Assembly (NCBI GenBank): GCA_019248485.1 | Contig: JAEHGL010000010.1 | Coordinates: 1-36,624 of the forward strand | From: Candidatus Komeilibacteria bacterium S5_K13 | GTDB lineage: Bacteria; Patescibacteriota; Patescibacteriia; UBA1558; S5-K13 | Reading direction: 5' to 3' | Length of the DNA: 36,624 nt | In this document: positions 1 to 9,102 of the stretch, piece by piece | How the letters are laid out: each line of letters opens with the position of its first letter | Position numbering within the stretch: position 1 is the stretch's first letter | The notes under the pieces: generated by a model | Told to the model about the DNA's origin: nothing | What the model saw: the letters and a program-made list of their open reading frames with translations, nothing else | The model's database searches: none | Program-made: the position numbers and the translations under genes

Positions 1-665
1 AGTGGATTTAAATTTAAAAAGTGGACTTTTAATAGTAACTTAGCAAAAAATATTTTATCAGGTTCTTTGTTGTTAATGTTGGCAACATCAACAAGTTTTT
101 TATTTATGAAAATAGATCAAGTAATGGTAAAATATTTTTTAGGAACATATTATGTTGGTTTGTATGCTACGGCTGTAAGATTTGTTGAAATTTGGTATTT
201 TATTCCAGGTTTCATTTGTAGCTCCTTATTTCCAGCAATTGTTAATGCTAAGAAAGAAAGTAATGAAAAATATCATAAGCGCTTGAAAAAATTATATATT
301 TTTTATTTTTTATAGCGCTTTTTATATCTATAATATTAACAATCTTTGCTAGATTTTTAATAAAATTTATTTTTGGTGATGCATATTTAGATTCAACTCC
401 GATATTACAAATTTATGCATGGTCAAGTATTGGATTATTTTTATTTTGGGGTGTGCAACAATATTATTTATTAGAAAATAAACTTAAAACTATTTTTTAT
501 CTAAGTTTCTTCTCTATGATCATGAATATTGTTTTAAATTTAATTTTAATACCAAGATTTCTCTTAAATGGAGCAGCATGGGCAACTTTGATTTCTTATT
601 CTTTTGCCCCCATTTTTGTTCTTTTCATAAACTTATATAAAAATAAAATCAAAAAATATGATTAA
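1..665 (+). pseudogene. Wzx-type polysaccharide flippase, 5'-truncated and frameshifted
   Basis: This is the C-terminal part of a multi-helix lipid-linked oligosaccharide flippase of the MATE/Wzx (polysaccharide biosynthesis) superfamily, which would move undecaprenyl-linked glycan units across the membrane. The frame is open from base 1, so the N-terminus lies outside the window. Frame 1 reads MKIDQVMVKYFLGTYYVGLY and then GLYATAVRFVEIWYFIPG, typical of the family, up to a TAG at 313-315. The protein clearly continues in frame 3 (ALFISIILTIFARFLIKFIF, then FGDAYLDSTPILQIYAW) to TAA at 663-665. The switch falls in the T6-A-T6 tract at 299-311, and one extra T would restore a single protein. 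It overlaps the next gene by 8 nt. It may be a real mutation or a homopolymer sequencing error. Confidence 0.8.
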
Positions 666-1752
666 TGTAACAAAAACATTCTTACCCCCAATTATAGAAT
701 ATGAAAAATATTTAAAAAAAATATGGGAAAAGGGATGGGTCACTAATGATGGGCCACTAGTAAAAAAATTGGAAGAAAAATTAAAGAAGTTCTTTGATGT
801 CGAGAATTTATTTTTAGTTTCTAATGGAACTATGGCTTTGCAAATAGCAATAAGATCCCTCAATTTGAAGGGGGAGATTATAACGACTCCATTTTCTTAT
901 ATTGCGACATCCTCAAGCATTATCTGGGAGAATTGTAATCCTGTATTTGTAGATATAAATAAAGAAACATTAACAATGGATATTTCAAAAATTGAAGCAA
1001 AAATTACAACAAAAACAAGTGCTATATTAGCTACACATGTTTATGGTATACCATGTGATGTAGAAAATATAAAAAAAATAGCAAGTAAAAATAAACTCAA
1101 GGTAATATATGATGCTGCTCATGCTTTTGGTGTTAAATACAATGATAAATCAATAATGAATTTTGGCGATATTTCTATTATTAGTTTTCATGCTACAAAG
1201 TTATTTCATACAATAGAGGGTGGAGCAATTGTCGCTAATAATAAAAAATTGGCACAAAAAATATCTTATATGAGAAATTTTGGACATAAAGGTCCAGACA
1301 AAGATTTTTGGGGAGTTGGAATTAACGCAAAACTCTCAGAATTTCATGCGGCAATGGGATTATGTTTATTTCTAAAGATTAATAATTTAATTAGCGCAAG
1401 AAAAAGACACTCTGCTTTATATGATAAATTATTGGACTGGAATATTTTATTAAAACCAATGCGTTCTTATAAAAATATAAAATATAATTATAGTTATTAT
1501 CCAATTATTTTTCCATCAGAAAAAATACTATTAAAAGTTCTCAAAAGCTTAAACGAATCACAAATTTTTCCTAGAAGATATTTTTACCCTTCTTTAAATA
1601 CTGTTAAATACATACAAAAAATCAAAAAACAATTTATGCCAGTATCTGAAGACATATCAAAAAGAATTATGTGTTTACCACTTTTCTATGATTTATCTAA
1701 AAAAGATGTTATAAATATATCAGAAATTATTATAAAAAATTTATGCGATTAG
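658..1752 (+). CDS. DegT/DnrJ/EryC1/StrS-family sugar aminotransferase
   Basis: PLP-dependent fold-type I aminotransferase of 364 aa, the usual size for this family, which transfers an amino group to a nucleotide-linked keto-sugar. Visible motifs are NDGPLVKKLEEKL near residue 30, SNGTMALQIAI (55-65), TTPFSYIATSSSI (76-88), the cofactor aspartate D152 in YDAAHAFG and the Schiff-base lysine K181 in FHATKLFHTIEGG. The ATG lies inside the end of the flippase frame, with 8 nt overlap, and the gene overlaps the following WbqC gene by 10 nt, which suggests coupled translation. Two genes later there is a formyltransferase-like protein, so the product may be an amino sugar that is then N-formylated. 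The exact sugar cannot be read from sequence. Confidence 0.93.
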   Translation: MINVTKTFLPPIIEYEKYLKKIWEKGWVTNDGPLVKKLEEKLKKFFDVENLFLVSNGTMALQIAIRSLNLKGEIITTPFSYIATSSSIIWENCNPVFVDINKETLTMDISKIEAKITTKTSAILATHVYGIPCDVENIKKIASKNKLKVIYDAAHAFGVKYNDKSIMNFGDISIISFHATKLFHTIEGGAIVANNKKLAQKISYMRNFGHKGPDKDFWGVGINAKLSEFHAAMGLCLFLKINNLISARKRHSALYDKLLDWNILLKPMRSYKNIKYNYSYYPIIFPSEKILLKVLKSLNESQIFPRRYFYPSLNTVKYIQKIKKQFMPVSEDISKRIMCLPLFYDLSKKDVINISEIIIKNLCD

Positions 1753-2432
1753 GGATAATGCAGCCATATCTTTTTCCATATATAGGATATTTTCAATTAA
1801 TTAATGCAGTCGATGAGTTTGTTATTTATGATGATGTGAACTTTATAAAACAAGGTTGGATAAATAGAAATCGTATTTTATTAAACAAAGAACCATTCAT
1901 GTTTTCTATGCAATTGAGCGGCGCAAGTTCATTTAAAAAAATCAATGAAATTTCCATAAGAAAAGAGAATGAAAAAATTTTGAAAACACTTTTTCATGCA
2001 TATAAAAAAGCCCCATTTTACAGTCAATCTATCAAATTAATAAAGAATGTATTAGATGATGAAGAAACAAATTTAGCAAAGTTTATAGGTCATACTATTG
2101 TTAAACTTTCTGAATATTTGGATATTAAAACAAATTTTATTATATCTTCTGAAATAAAAAAAGATAATAATTTAAAATCCGAAAATAAAGTAATAGAAAT
2201 ATGCAAAATTTTAGGAGCAACAGAATACATTAATACAATAGGTGGGGTAGAACTTTACTCAAAAGAAAGATTTCAAGATACGGGTATCAAACTGGAATTT
2301 CTTAAACCAATATTTGTAGAATATAAACAGTTCAAAAATGATTTTGTTCCAGGACTTTCAATAATAGATTTGCTTATGTTCAATAGTCCTGATTCTATAA
2401 AAAAAATGCTTAATAAATATGAATTAATATGA
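1743..2432 (+). CDS. WbqC-like family protein
   Basis: 229-aa protein with the start typical of the WbqC family (MRLGIMQPYLFPYIGYFQLI) followed by DEFVIYDDVNFIKQGWINRN. The family occurs in O-antigen and other polysaccharide clusters beside sugar aminotransferases. Its reaction is not firmly established, although a role in building or attaching an amino-acid-like or acyl substituent has been proposed. No signal peptide or membrane segment is seen, so it is probably cytoplasmic. It overlaps the aminotransferase by 10 nt and the next gene by 4 nt (ATGA), which fits a coupled module. The family call is firm and the function is not. Confidence 0.9.
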   Translation: MRLGIMQPYLFPYIGYFQLINAVDEFVIYDDVNFIKQGWINRNRILLNKEPFMFSMQLSGASSFKKINEISIRKENEKILKTLFHAYKKAPFYSQSIKLIKNVLDDEETNLAKFIGHTIVKLSEYLDIKTNFIISSEIKKDNNLKSENKVIEICKILGATEYINTIGGVELYSKERFQDTGIKLEFLKPIFVEYKQFKNDFVPGLSIIDLLMFNSPDSIKKMLNKYELI

Positions 2433-3391
2433 AAAATTCAATTGGTGGTTATTTTGAATTAGAACTCAATAAAAATAAGGAATTTCATGAGAATGCCATT
2501 TGTTTGAATACTGGAAGAAATTGCCTCGAATATATATTAAAAGTAAATAAATATAAAAAAATATACATACCATTTTATATATGTGATGTAATTTTAGAAC
2601 CTATAAAGAAAATAGGCATAGATTATGAATTTTATAAAATTGATAAAGAGTTTAAGCCTATTTTTAATTTTACATTGAGCAAGGAAGATGCTTTTTTATA
2701 TGTTAATTATTTTGGAATAAAACAAGATTATATTAAGAAATTATCAAAAAAATTTAAAAATTTAATTATTGATAATACTCAAGCATTTTTCGATAAACCA
2801 ATAAAAGGAATAGATACATTTTATTCAGCGCGTAAATGTTTTGGTGTGCCAGATGGTGCCTATTTATATTCGCATAAAAAAACAAATAATACTTCAGAAT
2901 TAGAACAAGATATTTCTTCAAATAGGATAAAACATCTTCTTTTGCGTATTGAATATGGAGCTGAAAAGGGCTATGAATATTTTATTGAGAATGAAAATTC
3001 TTTGATTAATCAACCAATTAAAAAAATGTCAAAGTTGACGCACGCAGTTTTAAATAGCATAAATTATGAAAAAGTTATGTTAACAAGAAAGAATAATTTT
3101 ATATTTTTACATAATAAATTAAAAAATAAAAATGAAATTACAATTGATATAAAAAATATCAAAACACCTATGATTTATCCCTTTTTATATCCTAATAGTA
3201 ATAAACTTAGAAAGATATTAATAGATAATAAAATATTTATTGCATCTTACTGGAAAAATATAAATAAATTAATAGGGCCTGATTCTTATGAAATTTATTT
3301 AAGCAATAATCTGTTGCCTATTCCAATAGATCAAAGGTATTCAATTAAAGATATGAATAAAATTATTAATATAATAATAAAAAATATATGA
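2429..3391 (+). CDS. DegT/StrS-like PLP-fold protein of unknown substrate
   Basis: 320-aa protein that follows the fold-type I aminotransferase plan but is divergent. It has NTGRNCLEYIL (27-37) where the phosphate-binding segment is expected, YIPFYICDVILEPI (46-59), IIDNTQAFFD with D115 in place of the cofactor-pairing aspartate, and FYSARKCFGVPDGAYLYS with K136 at the Schiff-base lysine position. The C-terminus carries SYWKNI and LPIPIDQRYSIKDM, which resemble the closing part of DegT proteins. Its neighbours are WbqC (4-nt overlap upstream) and a formyltransferase (4-nt overlap downstream). It probably acts on the same intermediate as these two, but no substrate can be assigned. Confidence 0.7.
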   Translation: MKNSIGGYFELELNKNKEFHENAICLNTGRNCLEYILKVNKYKKIYIPFYICDVILEPIKKIGIDYEFYKIDKEFKPIFNFTLSKEDAFLYVNYFGIKQDYIKKLSKKFKNLIIDNTQAFFDKPIKGIDTFYSARKCFGVPDGAYLYSHKKTNNTSELEQDISSNRIKHLLLRIEYGAEKGYEYFIENENSLINQPIKKMSKLTHAVLNSINYEKVMLTRKNNFIFLHNKLKNKNEITIDIKNIKTPMIYPFLYPNSNKLRKILIDNKIFIASYWKNINKLIGPDSYEIYLSNNLLPIPIDQRYSIKDMNKIINIIIKNI

Positions 3392-4230
3392 AAGTTTTAT
3401 TTATAGGAAATAGATATAATGTATTAGAGTGCTTATTAGAAATAAGTGGTCTTGAGGTTGAAATATTAGCATTAAGAGATAGTGTGCTTGAAAATATATT
3501 AGTAAAAAATAAAATATCATTTATACCCTTTGAATTACAGAATAAAGAAGATGTATTACAAAAAATACTCTACGGTGATTATGATGTGCTTATATCTAAT
3601 GGTTGCCCATTTATTATTCCAGTAAATGAGAATATGGATTCAAAATTATTAATAAATATTCACCCTACTTATTTACCAGAATTAAGAGGAAAAACTCCAT
3701 TAAATGGCATTTTTTTTAACGGATTAAATTATTTAGGAGCAACTATGCATTATATATCAGAAGAAATAGATGCGGGAAATATTATATATCAAGAAAAAAT
3801 ACCTGTAACAGAAGATATAGATCAGGGTTTGGTATATTTTCTTTCATTTAAAATGGAAGCCACTGTATTTAAAAAAGGTTGGGATATATTATCATCCAAT
3901 AATTTTAATTTTATAGGCAATACCATAGATATTAAAGCAGGAAGTTATTTTAATAGAACTAAAGATAAAATGATTGTTGATTTTTTAGAAATGAGCACTG
4001 AAGAAATAATAAAAAGAATAAAATCTTTTGGTGTCCTTACCCAAGGATGTACTGTTAAAAATTGTGATATTAGTAAAATCTCAAAAATTTATGATGCAGA
4101 AAAAATAATTAATCCATTTTTGTTGAAAATGTTCATTAATAATAAGCCAGGCGAACTATTGTTATCTTATGATTCAAAATATTTAATAAAAACAATAGAT
4201 GGAATTATAAAAGTAATCAAAAATAATTAA
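3388..4230 (+). CDS. Formyltransferase (methionyl-tRNA/sugar formyltransferase superfamily)
   Basis: 280-aa protein with a Formyl_trans_N domain that uses N10-formyl-tetrahydrofolate. The hallmark block INIHPTYLPELRGKTPLN (89-106) carries N90 and H92, and HYISEEIDAGNIIYQEKIPV (121-140) carries the catalytic aspartate D128, completing the N-H-D triad. The C-terminal region does not look like the methionyl-tRNA-binding domain, and the gene sits fourth in a polysaccharide operon after an aminotransferase. It is therefore more likely to N-formylate a sugar amine (as in Qui4NFo or Qui3NFo pathways) than initiator tRNA. The substrate is inferred from context. The start overlaps the previous stop as ATGA. 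Confidence 0.85.
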   Translation: MKVLFIGNRYNVLECLLEISGLEVEILALRDSVLENILVKNKISFIPFELQNKEDVLQKILYGDYDVLISNGCPFIIPVNENMDSKLLINIHPTYLPELRGKTPLNGIFFNGLNYLGATMHYISEEIDAGNIIYQEKIPVTEDIDQGLVYFLSFKMEATVFKKGWDILSSNNFNFIGNTIDIKAGSYFNRTKDKMIVDFLEMSTEEIIKRIKSFGVLTQGCTVKNCDISKISKIYDAEKIINPFLLKMFINNKPGELLLSYDSKYLIKTIDGIIKVIKNN

Positions 4231-4252
4231 AATTTAAATACATTAATTTTTT

Positions 4253-5218
4253 ATGAAAATAGATAATTTTGCTCCAGTTGTAATACCCACATTAAATAGA
4301 TTTGATCATTTAAAAAGATGTTTAGATTCTTTGTTAAAAAATATTTATGCAACAAAGACCCCAATATATATATATTTGGATGCCCCTACAAAAACAGAAC
4401 ATATGATTGGTTATAATAAAATCATTGATTATGCTAATGAAGTATCTGGTTTTAAAAGTGTAACAGTGATAAAAAGAGAAAAAAATTTAGGTGCTGTTAA
4501 AAATGGATTAAATGCTATAAATGAAACCTTTGATTTACATGATGAATTAATATTTAGTGAAGATGACAATTATTTTTCGCCAAATTTTTTGGAATATATG
4601 AACAAAGGCCTTCAATTTTTTAGGCAAGAAAAAAATATCTTTGCTATTTGTGGATATAATTATTCAATTCAAATGCCAGAAAATTATTCTAATAATTTTT
4701 ATTTATGGCAAGGATTTGTCGCCTGGGGTTGTGGCTTTTGGAAAGATAAATATAGAAATGTTGATTTAACAGTAAACTCTGTTTCTAAATATATCGAGAG
4801 TCCAAAAAATATTTATAAACTAAATAGGGTTGCTAATCATTATTTTTTTCAACTATTGAAAATTGTTAGAACAAGAGAAATCGTGGGAGATATTATTTTC
4901 TGTATGCATTTAGTAAAAAATAATATGTTTTGTATTTTTCCTACAATATCTAAGGTTCGTAATTGTGGCTGGGATGGAACAGGTTTTCACTGTAATAAGG
5001 AACAAAATAATACATTCTCAAGTCAATCAATTGACAAAAAAAACGTATTTGATTTTGATAATATAGATAAAATATCCGAAAATAAAAAAATTAATCATAT
5101 ATTATGGAAACATTTTAGAATACCTGCTTGGAAAAGAATAGCCCTATTGTTTTTTAAGAATGGATTTATATATAAACTTTACCATAAAATTAAGAAAATA
5201 ATTATTTTAAAAACATGA
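4253..5218 (+). CDS. Glycosyltransferase, GT-A fold (GT2/GNT-I-like)
   Basis: 321-aa nucleotide-sugar glycosyltransferase. It begins with APVVIPTLNRFDHLKRCLDS (7-26), the nucleotide-binding beta strand and helix of GT-A enzymes, then PIYIYLDAP (37-45), REKNLGAVKNGLNA (75-88) and the metal-binding acidic motif FSEDDNYFSP (101-110; E103, D104, D105). The middle contains an aromatic, Trp/Gly-rich segment WQGFVAWGCGFWKDKY that resembles acceptor-binding parts of related enzymes. There are 22 untranslated bases before it, and its stop overlaps the next start as ATGA. Donor and acceptor are unknown. Confidence 0.85.
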   Translation: MKIDNFAPVVIPTLNRFDHLKRCLDSLLKNIYATKTPIYIYLDAPTKTEHMIGYNKIIDYANEVSGFKSVTVIKREKNLGAVKNGLNAINETFDLHDELIFSEDDNYFSPNFLEYMNKGLQFFRQEKNIFAICGYNYSIQMPENYSNNFYLWQGFVAWGCGFWKDKYRNVDLTVNSVSKYIESPKNIYKLNRVANHYFFQLLKIVRTREIVGDIIFCMHLVKNNMFCIFPTISKVRNCGWDGTGFHCNKEQNNTFSSQSIDKKNVFDFDNIDKISENKKINHILWKHFRIPAWKRIALLFFKNGFIYKLYHKIKKIIILKT

Positions 5219-6021
5219 AACTTGAAAAAATTATCAAAGCTATAAAAAATCGATTTTTTAACTTTATAAAAATATTAACAACTAAAACAGAATGGATTAA
5301 TATTAAAAGTGGACCCCTTAAAGATGGTTTTATATTTTTAAACAAAAATTTGTATGAAGGTTGGGGTAACATGGAAAATGGCTTATATGATGAATTTATT
5401 TATAATTATTTAAATAAAGAAAATTTGTCTGATAAAATAATATGGGATGTGGGAGCACATTTTGGTTATCATACGCTTTGTTTTGCAAATTTAGTTAACG
5501 CTAATGGACAAGTTCTAGCATTTGAACCAAATCCGTATAATTTAGATAGATTAAAGATAAATATAGAAAAAAATAAAAAAATATCAAAAAGGATTATTGT
5601 TATTGACAAAGCATTGTCCAATAATACTAGTAAAATAAACATGTCAATTAGTAGTGATGTGGATGGCAGTAAAAGTAGTGGTGGATATTTAAAAAATATT
5701 CCAATAAAACCACTAGATATAAAAAATTATAAAGGATTTAAGGATATTATTGTTGACACAATAAAAATAGATGATTTTATTATTTTTAATAAAGCAAAAG
5801 ATCCAGATATTATAAAAATTGATGTAGAAGGAGCAGAGTCTCTTGTTTTAAGCGGAGCCAGCGAACTTTTAAAAAGGAAGCATCCACTTTTGTTTATAGA
5901 GATTCATGATATTGTGAATATGTTTTACGTGCAAAAATTTTTATTTGAAATGAATTATAAAATTAAACTTCTAGATGAACAAAACGCCTCATCTTCTAGG
6001 TGTTTCATTGTAGCTTATTAA
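5215..6021 (+). CDS. FkbM-family SAM-dependent methyltransferase
   Basis: 268 aa, SAM-dependent. Motif I is WDVGAHFGYHT (77-87), the acidic ribose-binding residue is in AFEPNPYNLDRL (102-113), and the FkbM signature IIKIDVEGAESLVLSG lies around 200-215. It ends with LLFIEIHD and a short C-terminal strand. Relatives O-methylate sugars or polyketides. In a glycan operon it most likely adds a methyl group to a sugar hydroxyl, but this is inferred from context. The 4-nt ATGA overlap with the upstream glycosyltransferase suggests the two are made together. Confidence 0.9.
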   Translation: MKLEKIIKAIKNRFFNFIKILTTKTEWINIKSGPLKDGFIFLNKNLYEGWGNMENGLYDEFIYNYLNKENLSDKIIWDVGAHFGYHTLCFANLVNANGQVLAFEPNPYNLDRLKINIEKNKKISKRIIVIDKALSNNTSKINMSISSDVDGSKSSGGYLKNIPIKPLDIKNYKGFKDIIVDTIKIDDFIIFNKAKDPDIIKIDVEGAESLVLSGASELLKRKHPLLFIEIHDIVNMFYVQKFLFEMNYKIKLLDEQNASSSRCFIVAY

Positions 6022-6058
6022 ATTTTAATTAATTTAATAATAGTACATCAAAAATAAT

Positions 6059-7300
6059 ATGAATATATTAAAAATAGGAACAATAGATAAGTCAGGTGGG
6101 GCAGCTTTAATTTCTTGGAAAATAAAATTAATGCTAGAAGAATTAGGAAATAAAGTTTCTATGTTTGTCGCGTCTAAATATTCAAATGATCCCAGTGTTT
6201 TTATAATAAAAAGAACAGTTCATCGTTATTTTTGTTTTTTATTTTCAAATGATATAGATTTTTTTAAGACAGATTGGATAATGAAAACTGAGCAATTTAA
6301 AAATGCAGATATTGTTCATTGTCATAATTTACATGGTTGGTTTTTTAATCTTAATACTTTAAGAAAAATATCAGAAAGAAAACCACTTATTTGGACATTA
6401 CACGATATGTGGGCTATTACACCACATTGCGCCCACTCTTTTGAGGGAGAATTAAAACACGGTTTTTATCAATGTCCTAAGATGAGTTTATATCCAAGAA
6501 TATTGTGGCACAATGAAAAATATCTAATGTGGAGAAAAAGATTTATATATCAAAACACTAAAATGGATATTGTTGTTCCATCTTTGTGGTTAAAAAATAA
6601 AGTTGAAAAAAGTATTTTAAAAGATAAAAAAATTCATCTTATATACAATGGTATTGATATAGAAATCTTTAAACAATATGATAAGCTACGATCTAGAAGA
6701 GAATTGAATGTGCCCTTAGATAAGAAAATTATATTATTTGTCAGTGATGGAAAAAATATTCAATCTAAAGGTAATATGTGGAAATATATAGAAGTTCTAT
6801 TAAAAAAATATAGAAATAGAAAGGATATTCATTTTATATCCATAGGTAATGAAGATTATTTAAAGAATCCAGAAGATTCAAATGTTGTATACATATCTAA
6901 AATTAAAAAACCAGAGATACTTGCTAAATATTATTCCTCAGCAGATATATTTTTATATCCATCATTAGCAGATAGTTTTGGGTTAGTTGTTGCAGAAGCA
7001 ATGGCTTGTGGAATTCCGATTTTAACGTTTAATACTGGTGGAATACCAGAAATTGTAGAGCATAAAAAGAATGGATATATTGCTAATTATAAAGATTGTA
7101 ATGATTTAATTTCTGGTTTTGAATATTTACTACATTTATCAAAAAATGAAAAAGATGAAATGATTAGCAAATCGATAGAGAAAATAAAATCTAATTTTAC
7201 AGATAAAATTATGATAAAAAATTATATGAAACTTTATAAATCTATATTATTAAATAATAATCAAAAAAATGAAAATATCAATAATAACCCCGTCTTATAA
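6059..7300 (+). CDS. Glycosyltransferase family 4 protein
   Basis: 413-aa GT-B fold enzyme. The N-terminal acceptor domain has IGTIDKSGGAALISWKIKL and DIVHCHNLHGWFFN, followed by WTLHDMWAITPHCAHSFEG, which is common in GT4 enzymes that begin with a gly-gly loop. The C-terminal donor domain has LIYNGIDIEIFK, a KKIILFVSDGKNIQSKG strand and the EX7E-type region DSFGLVVAEAMACGIPILTF (about 305-324). It is a retaining transferase of a nucleotide-activated sugar, linkage unknown. A 37-nt gap precedes it, the longest in this part of the operon. The C-terminal 11 codons overlap the next gene by 32 nt. Confidence 0.9.
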   Translation: MNILKIGTIDKSGGAALISWKIKLMLEELGNKVSMFVASKYSNDPSVFIIKRTVHRYFCFLFSNDIDFFKTDWIMKTEQFKNADIVHCHNLHGWFFNLNTLRKISERKPLIWTLHDMWAITPHCAHSFEGELKHGFYQCPKMSLYPRILWHNEKYLMWRKRFIYQNTKMDIVVPSLWLKNKVEKSILKDKKIHLIYNGIDIEIFKQYDKLRSRRELNVPLDKKIILFVSDGKNIQSKGNMWKYIEVLLKKYRNRKDIHFISIGNEDYLKNPEDSNVVYISKIKKPEILAKYYSSADIFLYPSLADSFGLVVAEAMACGIPILTFNTGGIPEIVEHKKNGYIANYKDCNDLISGFEYLLHLSKNEKDEMISKSIEKIKSNFTDKIMIKNYMKLYKSILLNNNQKNENINNNPVL

Positions 7301-8069
7301 TAGTAAAAACTATATAGAAAAATGTATTAATAGTGTTATTTCTCAAAGTTATAAAGACATTGAATATATAATTATGGATGGATTGTCAGATGACGGTACA
7401 TTAGATATATTGAATAAATATAAAGATAAAATTAAATTTTTTTCAGAAAAAGATAACGGAAATTATGATGCTATTAAAAAGGGTTTTGAAAAAGCAACGG
7501 GAGATGTAATTACATGGATTGATTCTGACAATTATTATTATAGCGATGATGTTATAGAAAAAATAATGAAAGCGTTTATAAGTAATGAATTGGAATTGGT
7601 TGTAACAAATTGCTATTACCATTATGAAGGATCAAAAAAAATGCATGTTGTAAGTCCAGCAAGAAATAAAATAAATAGAAAAACATTAATTAATTCGGGA
7701 AATATTTTTATGCCAGAGTGTGTTTTTTATAAAAAAAATTTATATGAAAAATCCGGCGGATTAAATTTGAAATATAAACTTCTTGCAGATTATGAACTTT
7801 GGATTAAAATGTTAAATTCGCATCCTAAATTAGATTTAATACCAATGATTAGTTCGGTTTACGAAGTAAGATCTGACGCGCTTTTAAGAAAAAATTTTTT
7901 ATTATCATGGAAGGAGTCTTTCTTAATAGGTAATATTTATAATAGAAATTTTTTTATAAAAATAAAATTTTATTTTCTGTATATAAAATCTCAAATTCGT
8001 TATTCTATTGTTTCAATTATAAATAAGAACAAAAATTTAAAAAACTTTTTAATAAGACATTTTCGTTAA
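7269..8069 (+). CDS. Glycosyltransferase family 2 protein
   Basis: 266-aa GT-A enzyme. It starts with MKISIITPSYNSKNYIEKCI and SVISQSYKDIEYIIMDGLSD, the standard GT2 nucleotide-binding fold, then FSEKDNGNYDAIKKGFEKAT and the DXD-type motif TWIDSDNYY (D85, D87). The region LLADYELWIKML (the ED/DxxLW-like acceptor motif) follows. The closest general group is the WcaA/PGL-type GT2 subfamily, which usually builds O-antigen or exopolysaccharide. The ATG is 32 nt inside the upstream gene, and the conserved N-terminus begins exactly at this ATG, so the overlap appears real. Confidence 0.92.
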   Translation: MKISIITPSYNSKNYIEKCINSVISQSYKDIEYIIMDGLSDDGTLDILNKYKDKIKFFSEKDNGNYDAIKKGFEKATGDVITWIDSDNYYYSDDVIEKIMKAFISNELELVVTNCYYHYEGSKKMHVVSPARNKINRKTLINSGNIFMPECVFYKKNLYEKSGGLNLKYKLLADYELWIKMLNSHPKLDLIPMISSVYEVRSDALLRKNFLLSWKESFLIGNIYNRNFFIKIKFYFLYIKSQIRYSIVSIINKNKNLKNFLIRHFR

Positions 8070-8070
8070 T

Positions 8071-9102
8071 ATGTTAAATATAATTTCTAGATCAATTGTT
8101 GACAGTGGAATAAATGGACCACAAAAAGTTGTCAATAACTTAATAAAGGGTCTTGATATTCTAAATTATCCATATTGTCTAAATAAGGACTTAAATACCA
8201 CTTCACAACTTTGGATACATGATGATCCTATCGCTATAAAAAATGCCTCTAAAAGACATTTAAAGGCTATTATTGGACCAAATATTTATATTCTTCCAAG
8301 AAGTATTCCAAAAAATTTAAATATGTCCAATTTTATATATATTCAGCCGTCAAAATGGGCGCTTGATTTTTGGCGAGACTTTGGATTTGATAAGTGCAAA
8401 ACTGATTTTTGGCCAACTGGTATTGATACTGAAGAATTTTCAGAGAGAAAAAAATCTAATAGTGGAATTGTTTTAATATATTTTAAACAAAGATATAAAG
8501 AAGAACTTGATTTTGTTAAAAATATATTAGATAATTTAAAAATTCAATATGAAATTATTATTTATGGCTTATATGATCAAAAAGATTATTTAAAGAAATT
8601 ACAGAATACAAGATATGTTATTTGGCTAGGAAGGCAAGAAAGTCAAGGAATTGCATTAGAAGAAGCACTTTCAATGAATGTTCCAATATTGGTTTGGGAT
8701 GTATTAAATGTTGGACATTGGGTGCCCAATAAAAAAGAGAAAAAAATATTTAATCAAGAAGAGTTAAATTATAAAAATACTACTTCTGCTTTTTATTTTA
8801 GTGATGAGTGTGGAATTATAACGAAAGATAAGGAGAAAATAAAAGAATCCATAAATAACATGGAAAATAGCTGGCAAAGTTATGAGCCAAGAAAATATAT
8901 TATTGAAAATTTAAATTTAGAACAACAAGCAAGAGATTTTATTGAATTATTCTATAAATACTATAATATATCTTATGATGATGGTAAAAAAGAACATATT
9001 ATATCAAATAAAAAATGGCACAATGATAAAATTTATTTCAAAAAATTTGTATATATAAAATCAATAATAAAAAAATGTATAAAAACATTAAAAAAATATT
9101 AA
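8071..9102 (+). CDS. Glycosyltransferase, GT-B fold (GT4-like), divergent
   Basis: 343 aa. The N-terminus reads ISRSIVDSGINGPQKVVNNL, which resembles the glycine-rich acceptor loop of GT4 enzymes. QLWIHDDPIAIKNA, IIGPNIYILPRS and FDKCKTDFWPTGIDTEEFSE correspond to the inter-domain region, and GRQESQGIALEEALSMNVPI (about 191-210) matches the donor-binding EX7E block. It lacks the fully canonical C-terminal helices, so it belongs to a divergent branch. It starts 1 nt after the previous stop and overlaps the DUF268 gene by 28 nt. Substrates are unknown. Confidence 0.75.
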   Translation: MLNIISRSIVDSGINGPQKVVNNLIKGLDILNYPYCLNKDLNTTSQLWIHDDPIAIKNASKRHLKAIIGPNIYILPRSIPKNLNMSNFIYIQPSKWALDFWRDFGFDKCKTDFWPTGIDTEEFSERKKSNSGIVLIYFKQRYKEELDFVKNILDNLKIQYEIIIYGLYDQKDYLKKLQNTRYVIWLGRQESQGIALEEALSMNVPILVWDVLNVGHWVPNKKEKKIFNQEELNYKNTTSAFYFSDECGIITKDKEKIKESINNMENSWQSYEPRKYIIENLNLEQQARDFIELFYKYYNISYDDGKKEHIISNKKWHNDKIYFKKFVYIKSIIKKCIKTLKKY

